Source of the DNA: JACVRW01 sp963812415
GTDB taxonomy: Bacteria; Actinomycetota; Thermoleophilia; Solirubrobacterales; Thermoleophilaceae
DNA length: 64,000 bases
NCBI GenBank assembly: GCA_963812415.1
Contig: CAWEVH010000003.1
Location: 31,953-95,952 of the forward strand
Reading direction: 5' to 3'
This document shows positions 17,823-26,625 of this stretch, piece after piece. Both the position numbers and the translations under genes were made by a program. How positions within the stretch are numbered: position 1 is the first letter of the stretch; each line of letters begins with the position of its first letter. The notes beneath the pieces were generated by a model. It did not search any database, was not told the origin of the DNA, and was given only the letters and a program-made list of their open reading frames with translations.

Positions 17823-19147
17823 GGCGCCGCAAGCAGCTCTTCGATCGGCACGCCGCGCTGCTGCTCGCCGAGGAACGACTCGTTCGACGTGTTCTCGAGC
17901 AAGCGCCGCACGAGGTAGGCCATGCCGGCCACCATATCCCCCACCGGGCAGTAGATCCGCACCCGCATTCCGTGATCGGCGAGCGCCGCGGCGAGCTCGT
18001 CGCCGAGCCCGCGCAGCACCTGGAGCTCGAGATCGCGGTCCTCGCGCCCGAGCTCGCGGCTGACGGCCACGGCGTGGGCGACCGAGCGCAGGTTGTGGGA
18101 GGCGATCGCGGGGCGCACGTGCGGCCAGGCCTCGAGCAGCTCGCGCGTGAGCCGCTCGAAGTTGCGATCGGAGTCGCGCTTCTCCTCGAACACCGGCGCC
18201 GTCCAGCCGTGCTGGCGCGCGTCCACCACCTCGTGGTCCCAGTAGGCGCCCTTCACCAGCCGGACCACGATCGGCTGGGTGCGGCCGCTCGCGCGCGCCC
18301 ACTCGATCACCCGCGCGAGCTGCTCGGGCGACTCGCGCAGGTAGGCCTGGATCACCACGCCGGTGGACGGGCCGTCGCGCAGCTCGGGCTCCTCCAGCAG
18401 CTCGAACACGAGCGCGAACGTGGCCTCGAGCGTGTCCACGGACTCCATGTCGATGTGCAGGTGGGCGCCCAGCTCCTTGGCCCGCACGAGCAGCGGGCGC
18501 ATCCGCCGCGCGGCGTCCTCGGCGCCGATCTCCGGCGCCTCCGGGCGCAGCAGCGGGCTGAGCGCGGAGACCTTCACCGACAGGTTCACCCGCGGGAGCG
18601 GCCCGAGCGAGTCGCGCTCGAGCACGGGCCGCTCCGGCCACGCCGGGGCGGCGGCCGCGAGCGTCTCCAGGGCGTCCAGGCAGCGCTCCGCGTAGCGGTC
18701 CGCCTCGGCCTGGGTCACGGTGGCCTCGCCGAGCAGGTCGAGCGACACCGCGGCGCCGTGCTCCCAGAGGTTGCGGATCGACTTGACGGCGGCCTTCGGG
18801 GTCTCGCCGACGATGAAGCGGTGCGCCATCCTGCGCACGCCGGTGGCCGCCGCCGCGCCGAGCGCCGTGCGGCCGGCCTTCGTCCCGGACATGCGCATGG
18901 CGGCCGCGATCGGCGGCGGGTGCTCGTCGACCTCGTCCAGGTAGTCGGTGAGGTGGCGGGCCAGGTCGTCGAGCGAGCGGCAGGCGGGCGTCACGTCGAC
19001 GAACCGGAACAGCGCCGCTCGCAGCTCCGCGTCCTGTGAGGCGAGCTCCATGGCCTTCTGGTCGAGCGCTCGCAGCGGATGCCGCGACTTGCCGGGGAAC
19101 GCCGAGTGGATCGAGCGCCCGACTCGTTGAAGCTCGGTCTCCGACAC
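17819..19147 (-). CDS. proline dehydrogenase (FAD)
   Basis: 442 residues, the monofunctional PRODH (PutA N-terminal activity) that oxidises proline to pyrroline-5-carboxylate. (beta-alpha)8 barrel motifs of the family are seen: VNLSVKVSALSPLL near 190, HLHIDMESVDTLEATFALV near 230, VIQAYLRESPEQL near 268, IVVRLVKGAYWDHE near 297, and ASHNLRSVAHA near 350. The GTG at 19147 is preferred: TACGGT lies 6 nt upstream on the minus strand and a family-like N-terminus follows. The first gene of the PRODH-pruA operon, it is divergent from the PhoD-like gene with 63 nt between starts. Confidence 0.9.
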   Translation of the reverse strand: MSETELQRVGRSIHSAFPGKSRHPLRALDQKAMELASQDAELRAALFRFVDVTPACRSLDDLARHLTDYLDEVDEHPPPIAAAMRMSGTKAGRTALGAAAATGVRRMAHRFIVGETPKAAVKSIRNLWEHGAAVSLDLLGEATVTQAEADRYAERCLDALETLAAAAPAWPERPVLERDSLGPLPRVNLSVKVSALSPLLRPEAPEIGAEDAARRMRPLLVRAKELGAHLHIDMESVDTLEATFALVFELLEEPELRDGPSTGVVIQAYLRESPEQLARVIEWARASGRTQPIVVRLVKGAYWDHEVVDARQHGWTAPVFEEKRDSDRNFERLTRELLEAWPHVRPAIASHNLRSVAHAVAVSRELGREDRDLELQVLRGLGDELAAALADHGMRVRIYCPVGDMVAGMAYLVRRLLENTSNESFLGEQQRGVPIEELLAAP

Positions 19148-19153
19148 GGTCGA

Positions 19154-19201
19154 ACCGTATCGCCTGGGGAGTGCCACGAATGGCCGCGCGCTGGCTAGTC
19201 T
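19154..19201. promoter_or_regulatory. divergent leaderless promoters: PRODH (-) and PhoD-like (+)
   Basis: Minus strand: TACGGT at 19159-19154, 6 nt before the GTG at 19147. Plus strand: TAGTCT at 19196-19201, 9 nt before the ATG at 19211. Neither gene has a Shine-Dalgarno sequence, so both mRNAs are expected to begin at or next to the start codon. Confidence 0.5.
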
Positions 19202-19210
19202 TGCGCGCCC

Positions 19211-20857
19211 ATGGCGCGGCTCGTCCTCGGTCCCCTGCTCCGTTACGTCGGCGAGACGGACGCGGTGATCTGGGTCGAGACCGACGAGGCCTGCGAGGTC
19301 GAGGCGCTCGGCGCGCGGGCGCGCACGTTCTGCATCTGCGGCCACCACTACGCCCTCGTGTGCGCGCGAGATCTCGAGCCGTCCAGCTGGCACGAGTACG
19401 AGGTGAGCCTCGACGGCGAGCGCGTCTGGCCGCTCGAGAACTCGGAGTTCCCGCCCAGCGCCTTCCGCACCTATCCCATCGAGGATCCCCTGCAGGTGGC
19501 CTTCGGCTCCTGCCGGGTGGCCGCGCCTCATGTCCCACCGTTCTCGCTGCGCAAGGACGAGGACGAGCGGGGGCGCGAGATCGACGCCCTCTACACGCTC
19601 GCTCGACGCATGCGCGACGAGCCGCGCGAGCGCTGGCCGGACGCGCTCCTCATGCTCGGCGACCAGGTGTACGCGGACGAGGTGTCGCCCGCCACGCTCT
19701 CGTTCGTCGAGTCACGCCGCGATCCGGACGAGGGACCTGGCCGGCGCGTGGTCGACTACGAGGAGTACACGTGGCTCTACCGCGAGAGCTGGTCGGACCC
19801 GACGATCCGCTGGCTGCTGTCCACCGTGCCGACAGCGATGATCTTCGACGACCACGACGTGCACGACGACTGGAACATCTCCTCGTCCTGGCTCGAGGAG
19901 ATGCGCAAGAACGAGTGGTGGCACGAGCACGTGATCGGGGCGCTGATGTCGTACTGGGTCTACCAGCACCTCGGCAACCTCTCGCCGGCCGCGCAGGAGG
20001 AGGACCCGGTGCTCCCGCGCGTTCGCGACTCCGAGGACGGCGAGCAGATCCTGCGGGCCTACGTGGAGGGGGCCGACCGCGAGGCCGCGAGCAGCCGCTG
20101 GAGCTACTGCCGCGATCTCGGGGGCACGCGCGTGATCGTGATCGACTCGCGCGCCGGACGCGTGCTCGACGAGGGCAAGCGCGACATGGTCGACGAGGCG
20201 GAGTGGGACTGGATCGTGGAGCAGGCGAGCGGCGACTACGACCACGTCCTGCTCGCGACCTCTCTTCCCTTCCTGCTCGGCCCGGGGATGCAGGAGCTCG
20301 AGGCCTGGAGCGAGGCGGTCGTGGGCGGCGCCTGGGGGGACGCCTGGGCGAGCCTCGCCGAGCGCCTGCGCCGCTCGGTCGACCTCGAGCACTGGGGCGC
20401 CTTCCAGCGCTCCTTCCACAAGATGGTCGAGCTGCAGCGGGCGGTCGGCTCGGGGGAGTGCGGAGAGGCCCCGGCGACGATCGTCACCCTGTCCGGGGAC
20501 GTGCATCACGCCTACCTGTTCGAGATCGCCTTCCCGCGCGAGGCGGGCGTCGATAGCGCGGTCTACCAGGCCGTGTGCTCGCCCTACCGCAACCCGCTCG
20601 ACGGGCGCGAGCGCAAGATCATCCGCTTCGGCATGTCGCGCCCGTTCCACGTGATCACGCGGGCGCTCGCGCGCGCGGCGGGGGTGAAGGATCCGGGGAT
20701 CCGCTGGCGTCTCGCCGGCGACGGGCCCTGGTTCAACAACCAGGTCGCGACGCTCACGATCGAGGGCCGCCGGATGCGCATGCGGCTCGACAAGGCGGTG
20801 CCGGTGGACGAGGACAGCGCCAAGCTCGAATGCGTGCTCGACCGGCGCCTGGCGTAG
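19211..20857 (+). CDS. PhoD-like metallophosphatase
   Basis: 548 residues. The PhoD-type calcineurin fold is indicated by AFGSCR near residue 97, the metal site LMLGDQVYADEV near 147, IFDDHDVHDDWN near 212 (the conserved DDHD), and TLSGDVHHAYLFEIAFP near 425 (the GDxHH motif). The N-terminal 85 residues look like the immunoglobulin-like domain often found before PhoD catalytic domains. No Tat or Sec signal is visible, unlike classical exported PhoD, so a cytoplasmic place or a different substrate is likely. ATG start, leaderless type. The stop is 11 nt before the ThyX-like gene. Confidence 0.85.
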   Translation: MARLVLGPLLRYVGETDAVIWVETDEACEVEALGARARTFCICGHHYALVCARDLEPSSWHEYEVSLDGERVWPLENSEFPPSAFRTYPIEDPLQVAFGSCRVAAPHVPPFSLRKDEDERGREIDALYTLARRMRDEPRERWPDALLMLGDQVYADEVSPATLSFVESRRDPDEGPGRRVVDYEEYTWLYRESWSDPTIRWLLSTVPTAMIFDDHDVHDDWNISSSWLEEMRKNEWWHEHVIGALMSYWVYQHLGNLSPAAQEEDPVLPRVRDSEDGEQILRAYVEGADREAASSRWSYCRDLGGTRVIVIDSRAGRVLDEGKRDMVDEAEWDWIVEQASGDYDHVLLATSLPFLLGPGMQELEAWSEAVVGGAWGDAWASLAERLRRSVDLEHWGAFQRSFHKMVELQRAVGSGECGEAPATIVTLSGDVHHAYLFEIAFPREAGVDSAVYQAVCSPYRNPLDGRERKIIRFGMSRPFHVITRALARAAGVKDPGIRWRLAGDGPWFNNQVATLTIEGRRMRMRLDKAVPVDEDSAKLECVLDRRLA

Positions 20858-20868
20858 CTTCTCCCCCC

Positions 20869-22464
20869 ATGGACTACCCGGTCGAGAGCTTCAGCCCCGA
20901 GGAGCAGGCGCTCCTCCGCCCCCACTTCACGAACCTCGACCGGCCGGTGTTCGCGCTCGTGAACCTGCCCGAGACGGTCAAGGGCGCCATGTTCGCGCGC
21001 TACTCGCGCTACCAGGGCACGCTGCGGCGTATGTACCTCGACGAGTTCGCCGCCCACTCGACCGGCGAATCCGGAGCGGTCTTCGACGGCGACGAGGGCG
21101 AGCGCGCCCGCCAACTCTACGAACGCATCTTCCTCGGCTACGGCGACGACTCCGTGGCGCAGCTCGGCGGCGCGCACATCGCCTGCGAGTTCGTGTCGAA
21201 CGTGATGACGAAGCTGCTCCAGCGCGGCCGCCTCGCCGCCTACCTCGAGCAGTCCACCCGCTACATCCCCTACGACAGCCCGATGGGCGAGGGCCTCGGC
21301 TACCGCTACTGGCGCCACCCCGAGCTCGGCCCGGAGTACGAGCGGACGATGGACGCGCTCTTCGGCGCCTATTCGGAGGCGCTGCCGCGCGTGCTCGCCT
21401 GGGCCGAGGAGCGCTTCCCGCGCGCGCCGGACCAGCCCGAGGCGGCGCACCGGGGCTCGCTCAGGGCCAAGGCGCTCGACCTGCTCCGCGGGCTGCTCCC
21501 GGCATCCTCGCTCTCGCACATGGGCATGTTCGGCACCGGCCAGGCCTACGAGCAGCTGCTGCTGCGCCTGTACGCCTCGCCGCTCCCCGAGGCGCGCGAC
21601 TTCGCCGACATGATCCTCGCGGAGCTCAAGGTCGTGATGCCGAGCTTCGTGGCCCGCGTGGAGCGCCCCGATCGCGGCGGCGAGTGGATCTCCTACCTCG
21701 AGCAGCGGGAGGAGCACGCGGAGCGCTGGACGCGCCGGCTGGGCCTCGATCGCGAGCCGCGCGGCGAGCCCGAGGGACCGGCGGTGCGGCTGCTCTCGGT
21801 GGAGGGTGGCGAGGAGCAGCTGCTCGCCGCGCTCCTGTTCGAGTCGGCCGCCTGCCCCGAGGAGGAGGCGCGCGCGGCGATCGGCGCTTTGCCGCCGGAC
21901 GAGCGCGCAACCATGCTCGCCGAGCTGGTGGGCGAGCGGCGCAACCGGCGCCACCGGCCGGGGCGCGGCTTCGAGGCGCTCCGCTACCGCTTCCAGGTGG
22001 TGTCCGACTACGGCGCCTTCCGCGACCTCCAGCGCCACCGCATGCTCACCATCCAGTGGCAGACGCTCGGTCCCGAGCTGGGCGCGGGCGTGCCCGAGGA
22101 GCTCGAGAGCGCGGGGGTGGCGGACGCCTACCGCGAGGGCCTCGAGCGCTCACGCGCGGAGCACGCCCGGATCGTGGCGCTGGGCCGGCCCGAGCTGGCG
22201 CCCTACGCGCTCTGCCTCGGCTACCGGATCCGCTACGTGCTCGACATGAACGCCCGCGAGGCGATGCACCTGATCGAGCTGCGCTCCGGGCGTGAGGGGC
22301 ATCCCAGCTACCGGGCCGTGGCCCATGCCCTGCATGCGGAGATCGCGCGCGTTCACCCCGCGGTGGCCGCCGCGATGAGCTTCGTCGACAGCGACACCGA
22401 GCCGCGCCTCGAACGCATCCTGAGCGAGATCAGGGCGCACGCCAAGCACGCCTCACGCGCCTGA
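20869..22464 (+). CDS. tandem ThyX-like protein (FAD-dependent thymidylate synthase fold, duplicated)
   Basis: 531 residues, about twice the length of ThyX. The first half has VNLPETVKGAMFARYSRY, then RGRLAAYLEQSTRY at 119-132, where ThyX normally has RHRxxSxNxxSxRY; the central His is lost but EQSTRY is kept. The second half repeats the fold, with RDLQRHRMLTIQWQTLG (Arg389-His390-Arg391) and the helical LRSGREGHPSYRAVAHALH segment typical of a ThyX C-terminus. FAD and dUMP binding would need parts of both halves. Such double-length ThyX homologues have no agreed function that I can name. ATG at 20869 follows TAGCTT (20855-20860), which overlaps the previous stop codon. Confidence 0.75.
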   Translation: MDYPVESFSPEEQALLRPHFTNLDRPVFALVNLPETVKGAMFARYSRYQGTLRRMYLDEFAAHSTGESGAVFDGDEGERARQLYERIFLGYGDDSVAQLGGAHIACEFVSNVMTKLLQRGRLAAYLEQSTRYIPYDSPMGEGLGYRYWRHPELGPEYERTMDALFGAYSEALPRVLAWAEERFPRAPDQPEAAHRGSLRAKALDLLRGLLPASSLSHMGMFGTGQAYEQLLLRLYASPLPEARDFADMILAELKVVMPSFVARVERPDRGGEWISYLEQREEHAERWTRRLGLDREPRGEPEGPAVRLLSVEGGEEQLLAALLFESAACPEEEARAAIGALPPDERATMLAELVGERRNRRHRPGRGFEALRYRFQVVSDYGAFRDLQRHRMLTIQWQTLGPELGAGVPEELESAGVADAYREGLERSRAEHARIVALGRPELAPYALCLGYRIRYVLDMNAREAMHLIELRSGREGHPSYRAVAHALHAEIARVHPAVAAAMSFVDSDTEPRLERILSEIRAHAKHASRA

Positions 22465-22547
22465 CCCGGCCGCGGCGCGGGGGTACCGAAACTCTCGCTG
22501 CGCACAACGGTTTAGAGGGGCACCCACCACCACAAGGAGGATGCCCC

Positions 22548-23493
22548 TTGAGCCAGCGTAGCAACAGGCTCCTGCTCGGCCTCACGGCTGTGGCAGCACT
22601 CTCGCTCGTGATCGCGTCGGTCGCCATGGCCGCCGTGATCATCGGGGACAACGGTCCGAACGTGCTCAACTGGCACGGAACGGGCGGACCTCGTCCGCGC
22701 CAAGGGCGGGGACGACACGGTCACGGCGCTCGCGGGCCGCGACCGCGTGCTCGCCGGGCGCGGCAACGACACCGTGGACGCCGGCGCCGGCCGCGACTTC
22801 GTTCGCGGCGGACAGGACAACGACACCATCAACGGGGGCGACGGCCCCGGCGGCCGCCGGGGAGACCTGCTCCACGGCAACGCCGGCAACGACGCGATCG
22901 ACGGCGGCGGCGGCTTCGACCTGATCACCGGCAACGCCGGCGCCGACCAGATCACCGGCGGCGCGGGCTGCGACCGCGTGTTCGCGGGTCCGGACGACGA
23001 CGTGATCGACGGCGGCGCGGGCTTCTCGTTCAGGAGGTTCCGCTGCGAGCGGCTGCACGGCGGTCTCGGCAACGACTCGTCGAGCGGCGGCGCGGGCCGC
23101 GACTTCATGTCGGGCGGCCAGGGTGACGACATCCAGAGCGGCGGAGGCGCGACCGACAAGATCTTCGCCAACCGCGGCCGCGACCGGTCGGATGGCGGCG
23201 ACGGTCCCGACGTGCTCTGGGCGCTGGCCCGGGCGGACGTGGCCGCGATCGGCGATCCCGAGGGCGACGAGCTCACGGGCGGCGCCGGCCGTGACCGCTT
23301 CCTCGTCCGCGACGGGGAGGTCGACCTCGTGCACTGCGGCCCCGGCGCGGATCTCGTGATCAGCGACCAGTTCGACGTGCTCGACGCCGACTGCGAGTTC
23401 GAGCGCCAGAGCGACATCACCTCGCTCGACCAGGTCGAGGACGGCGAGGAGAACCAGACCGAGAATCCCGACGAGGATCGGGACGAGGGGTAG
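22548..23493 (+). CDS. secreted RTX-like glycine/aspartate-repeat protein, frameshifted
   Basis: Starts with TTG at 22548, 9 nt after a good AAGGAGG. A Sec signal follows (LLLGLTAVAALSLVIASVAMA, residues 8-28). The mature part is made of RTX-like calcium-binding nonapeptide repeats (for example AGRGNDTVDAGAGRDFVRGG and AGRDFMSGGQGDD), about 20 copies, with four cysteines. The frame shifts near 22680-22690 between NVLN and RAKGGDDT; the repeats continue in frame 1 to a TAG at 23491-23493. The C-terminal tail is acidic (glutamate, aspartate and glutamine rich). Corrected length is about 315 residues. Role outside the cell is unknown; such repeats fold on binding calcium. Confidence 0.75.
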
Positions 23494-23565
23494 GAAAGCG
23501 GCATCGCTCCGGCACGGGCCGAGCCCGCGCCCTCGCGCAAGACGCACAGGTCACGGCGCGTGAGC

Positions 23566-23571
23566 TACTCT
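23566..23571 (+). promoter_or_regulatory. candidate leaderless -10 (TACTCT) for rpe
   Basis: TACTCT lies 8 nt before the GTG at 23580, with no Shine-Dalgarno sequence. Confidence 0.45.
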
Positions 23572-23579
23572 CGCGCGCC

Positions 23580-24260
23580 GTGGCCTCGCCCCTGTTGCAC
23601 GACGTCCGCGTAGCGCCTTCGATCCTCGCCGCCGACTTCGCGCGCCTCGGCGCGCAGGTCGAGGCGGTGATGGACGCAGGCGCCCGCGTGATCCACGTGG
23701 ACGTGATGGACGGGCACTTCGTCCCGCCGATCTCGATCGGCGCGATGATCGTCGACGCCCTGGCCGAGCTCGTGCACGGGCGCGGCGGGATCCTCGACGT
23801 GCACCTGATGGTCGAGCGCCCCGAGCGGCGCGTCGAGGAGTTCGCGGCCGCGGGCGCCGACACGCTGATCGTGCACTGGGAGGCCACGCCGCACGTGCAC
23901 TACGCGCTCCAGGCCGTGCGTGAGGCCGACCTCGACGCCGGGCTCGCGCTCAACCCGGCCACGCCGGCGGACGTGGTGGCGGGGCTGACCGAGATGGTCG
24001 ACCACGTGCTCTGCATGACCGTGAACCCCGGCTGGGGCGGCCAGCCCTATATCGAGAGCTCGACCGCGAAGGTCGCGCGGCTGCGCGAGCTGCTCGGGCC
24101 GGGGGTCCCGATCGAGGTGGACGGCGGCATCGACGTCGGCACGGCGCCCGGCGCGGCCGCCGCGGGCGCGACGCTCTTCGTCGCCGGCTCCTCGATCTTC
24201 GGCGCCGAGGACCCGGGTGCCGCGTACGCCGAGATCGCCGCGGCGGTCGGCGCGGTCTGA
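23580..24260 (+). CDS. rpe: ribulose-phosphate 3-epimerase
   Basis: 226 residues, full length. It interconverts ribulose 5-phosphate and xylulose 5-phosphate in the pentose phosphate pathway. TIM-barrel signatures are complete: APSILAADFARLG (catalytic Ser and Asp region), HVDVMDGHFVPPIS with the metal His and Asp near residue 40, LDVHLMVERPERRV near 72, CMTVNPGWGGQPYI near 140 (second catalytic Asp replaced by the usual variant loop), and EVDGGIDVGTAP near 178. GTG start. It is convergent with the next gene; the two stops are separated by 10 nt holding the palindrome CCTCTAGAGG (24268-24277). Confidence 0.96.
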   Translation: MASPLLHDVRVAPSILAADFARLGAQVEAVMDAGARVIHVDVMDGHFVPPISIGAMIVDALAELVHGRGGILDVHLMVERPERRVEEFAAAGADTLIVHWEATPHVHYALQAVREADLDAGLALNPATPADVVAGLTEMVDHVLCMTVNPGWGGQPYIESSTAKVARLRELLGPGVPIEVDGGIDVGTAPGAAAAGATLFVAGSSIFGAEDPGAAYAEIAAAVGAV

Positions 24261-24270
24261 GGGTTCGCCT

Positions 24271-24684
24271 CTAGAGGAGCCGGCCCTCGAGCCGGGGGCT
24301 GGTTCCCGTCACGCGGCAGCGGCTGACGCGGTCGAGCTGGGCGGGAGCCATCTCCAGGTGCACGTGGGGGTCGAGCAGGCCGTTGTCCGTGTCGGTGAAC
24401 GGCCAGGCATACCCGCGGCCGTAGATGACCGCGTCGGCCGTGTTGAGGCACTCGACGGTCACGCGCTCCCGGCCCCCCGCCGTCTCCGCCACGTTCAGCT
24501 CGGGATCCTCGACGTAGACGACGATCTCGGGGACTCCGGGCGCACGCTCGACCTTGATGCTCGCGGTGTCGGGCTCGTCGCTCTCCTCACCGCCGCCGCT
24601 CGCGAGCGCCAGCACCACGAGCGGCACCGCCACGGCAACGAGCACCGCGACCAGGGTCCAGAGGATGCGCGACCCACCCTCCAC
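24271..24684 (-). CDS. membrane-anchored protein of unknown function
   Basis: 137 residues. One N-terminal transmembrane helix (ILWTLVAVLVAVAVPLVVLA, about residues 7-26) is followed by an extracytoplasmic domain with two cysteines (VECLNTAD and VSRCRVTG) that could form a disulfide. I do not recognise the family. GTG start 6 nt after the stop of the upstream membrane protein, so it is the last gene of a four-gene operon that begins with the CBS protein at 26208. Confidence 0.6.
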   Translation of the reverse strand: MEGGSRILWTLVAVLVAVAVPLVVLALASGGGEESDEPDTASIKVERAPGVPEIVVYVEDPELNVAETAGGRERVTVECLNTADAVIYGRGYAWPFTDTDNGLLDPHVHLEMAPAQLDRVSRCRVTGTSPRLEGRLL

Positions 24685-24690
24685 GGGCGC

Positions 24691-25566
24691 TCAGCGACGT
24701 TTCTTGCGCTTGCGCGAGCTCGGCCGCTCGGGCACCTCCTCGGGCTCACTCGGCTCCGAGGGATCGAGCAGCGACTCTCCCTTCTCCTCCTCCGCCTCGC
24801 GCTCTGGCGTTGGCTCGAGCCCGCGCCGCTGCGCGGGCGTCGGCCAGGGCTCGGCCTCGCCGGTTTCCCATGCCGGACCGCGCCCGCCGGGCCAGTTGCC
24901 GAGATAGAGCGCGCCCACGGCGCCGAGCCAGAAGGCCTGGACGATGACCGGCACCAGCGGGACCAGCTGCAGGACGAGCAGGGCTCCCGCGATCACTCCG
25001 AGGATGCCCATGAACGGGCTGAGAAGCCCAACGCGCCGCGCCCGCAGTGGCAGCATCACATACAGGAAGGCGACGGCGATCGAGCCCGCGAACGAGAGCC
25101 CGAAAACCACCACGTTCGGGTCCTCGCTCACCAGGTCGTCGGCGCGGTCGTCGCCCGCCTGCCCGCGGATCACCTCACCGGACGCGAACTCGTCGGCCAG
25201 GTCGATGCGGTCGAACGTGCCGAGCAGGGCCGAGAGCGCGTACAGGATCGGGCCGATCAGAACCAGGTAGACGAACCAGTGCGGCATACCCGCCCCGCGC
25301 GCGACCGAGGCTCGGAACAGGTAGAGGAACACGGGGGCCAGCAGCAGCCCGCCGAGCGCCTGCACCACGCCCGAGCCGAGGAACAGGCCCGACCGCTCGT
25401 CGACCGAGAGCAGGAAGTCCGGCAACCCCTCGACCCCGGGGCGGTCGTCGAGGACCGCCTGGAACATCAGCACGTTCGCCAGCAGGAACGCCCCCGCCAG
25501 GAACGCGCTGAAGGCGGCCGGACGCGACCACTGGGCCTCCCAGTCGAGCTGCTCCTGCTTCGTCAC
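24691..25566 (-). CDS. integral membrane protein of unknown function
   Basis: 291 residues with about five to six hydrophobic segments between residues 17 and 225: AAFSAFLAGAFLLANVLMF, LGGLLLAPVFLYLF, FVYLVLIGPILYAL, VVFGLSFAGSIAVAFLYV and LLVLQLVPLVPVIVQAFWLG. A charged cytoplasmic C-terminus rich in Glu, Pro, Arg and Lys ends SSRKRKKRR. No family recognised. The GTG start overlaps the stop of the small gene upstream (GTGA), so the two are translationally coupled. Confidence 0.65.
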   Translation of the reverse strand: MTKQEQLDWEAQWSRPAAFSAFLAGAFLLANVLMFQAVLDDRPGVEGLPDFLLSVDERSGLFLGSGVVQALGGLLLAPVFLYLFRASVARGAGMPHWFVYLVLIGPILYALSALLGTFDRIDLADEFASGEVIRGQAGDDRADDLVSEDPNVVVFGLSFAGSIAVAFLYVMLPLRARRVGLLSPFMGILGVIAGALLVLQLVPLVPVIVQAFWLGAVGALYLGNWPGGRGPAWETGEAEPWPTPAQRRGLEPTPEREAEEEKGESLLDPSEPSEPEEVPERPSSRKRKKRR

Positions 25567-25754
25567 GGGGCCTTGGGAGGAGGGGTGCGCTCGCGGGACG
25601 GGCGCGGCGGGTAGTACTCGACATCGTCCGGCTCCACGATCCGCGACACGCGCTCGCCGACCGCGAGCACGGCGTCGAGCGCCGGCGCCATCAGGCGAAT
25701 CACGCTCTCCACACGACGGCGCGTGCGCAGCTGTCCGGGTGTCATCGGGGGCAT
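25563..25754 (-). CDS. small protein of unknown function
   Basis: 63 residues, basic at the N-terminus (LRTRRRVESVIRLM) with a short amphipathic helix, and a proline-rich tail (YYPPRPSRERTPPPK). It overlaps the next gene by four bases and follows the CBS gene by 7 nt, so it is read as a real operon member. No function assigned. Confidence 0.45.
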   Translation of the reverse strand: MPPMTPGQLRTRRRVESVIRLMAPALDAVLAVGERVSRIVEPDDVEYYPPRPSRERTPPPKAP

Positions 25755-25761
25755 CGCCGCG

Positions 25762-26208
25762 TCAGCCGCCGCGCTGGTGGAAGTAGAACTCGGGAAGCGC
25801 GGCCTTGGCGACCTCCGCGGTGATCTGCTGCGCCTGGTGCAGGTCGCCGGCGCGGACCGCGAGGTCGTCGATCGTCACGATCCCGACCAGGTCCTCGCCG
25901 CTCGTAACGGGCAGGCGCCGGATCCGGTGGTTGATCATCAGCGCGACGGCCTCCTCGAGGTCCATCTCGATCTCACCGCTCACGAGGGGCCGGGAGGCGT
26001 GATCGCCCGCGCTCGCGGCGGCCTCCACCTCGTCGGCCACGACGGCGATCGCCAGGTCGCGGTCGGTGATCACCCCCACGGGCCGGCCGCCGTCGCAGAT
26101 CACGACCGAGCCGACGTTGCGGTCACGCATCAGCTCGCCCACGCGTCGCAGGCTCTCCCCGGTCTCGGCGGTCACCACGCCGTGGGTCATCACCTCGGAG
26201 ATGTGCAC
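25762..26208 (-). CDS. CBS-domain pair protein
   Basis: 148 residues consisting of two CBS motifs: VHISEVMTHGVVTAETGES to VGVITDRDLAIAVV (about 1-60), and ASRPLVSGEIEMDLEEAVAL to LVGIVTIDDLAVR (about 73-132). Paired CBS domains bind adenine nucleotides and act as energy or ligand sensors. GTG start at 26208, with TACAGT six bases upstream and no Shine-Dalgarno sequence. First gene of the operon running to 24271. The partner it regulates is not known; the downstream membrane protein is one candidate. Confidence 0.85.
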   Translation of the reverse strand: MHISEVMTHGVVTAETGESLRRVGELMRDRNVGSVVICDGGRPVGVITDRDLAIAVVADEVEAAASAGDHASRPLVSGEIEMDLEEAVALMINHRIRRLPVTSGEDLVGIVTIDDLAVRAGDLHQAQQITAEVAKAALPEFYFHQRGG

Positions 26209-26214
26209 GGGGCG

Positions 26215-26220
26215 ACTGTA
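26215..26220 (-). promoter_or_regulatory. leaderless -10 (TACAGT) for the CBS operon
   Basis: On the minus strand TACAGT at 26220-26215 is 6 nt before the GTG at 26208. The whole gap to the divergent fragment that starts at 26223 is only 14 nt. Confidence 0.5.
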
Positions 26221-26222
26221 TC

Positions 26223-26584
26223 GTGCCGCTGGTGAGCGTCGTCCTCTACGGCGCGACCGGCTACACCGGCCGCCTGGTCGCGCACGAGCTGGCCAGGCGG
26301 GGGCTCGACCGGGTGCTGAGCGGGCGCGACCCCGCAAGCTCGCGCGGCTCGCCGACGAGCACCGCGTGCCGGTGCGCGCCGTCCCGCTCGACGATCCGGA
26401 GGGACTCCGTTCCCTGCTCGAGGACGCCCGGGTCGTGATCAACTGCGCGGGCCCGTTCACCCTGGCGGCTCGACCGGCCGCGCCGTCGTGCGCGGCTCTG
26501 ACGATCGAGGGCCGGCACGCCATCACCTGTGCACACCGCCCTGGGCGATCACGGCGTGAGCTGGGAGCGGAGGGCGCCGCCTGA
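26223..26584 (+). pseudogene. fragment of a saccharopine dehydrogenase-like NAD(P)-binding oxidoreductase
   Basis: Begins MPLVSVVLYGATGYTGRLVA, the Rossmann GATGYTG motif of the saccharopine-dehydrogenase/trans-acting enoyl reductase family. It continues in another frame (shift near 26332) as KLARLADEHRVPVRAVPLDD and VVINCAGPFTLAA, then loses homology. Only about 80 of the usual 350-400 residues remain, ending at a TGA at 26582-26584. A truncated and frameshifted remnant. The start lies 14 nt from the divergent CBS gene, leaving no room for its own promoter. Confidence 0.7.
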
Positions 26585-26613
26585 GCGCGAGCCCGGCCCC
26601 GGCCGCCGTCCCC

Positions 26614-26619
26614 TACCCT
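26614..26619 (+). promoter_or_regulatory. leaderless -10 (TACCCT)
   Basis: TACCCT lies 6 nt before the ATG at 26626, with no Shine-Dalgarno sequence. Confidence 0.45.
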
Positions 26620-26625
26620 TCGGGC

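Noticed and set aside
22750..23450. Regularly repeated GGCGGC-type sequence, considered as a CRISPR or DNA repeat array
   Set aside because: The repeats are protein-level (Gly/Asp nonapeptides); there are no constant direct repeats with unique spacers. No CRISPR array was found anywhere in the window.
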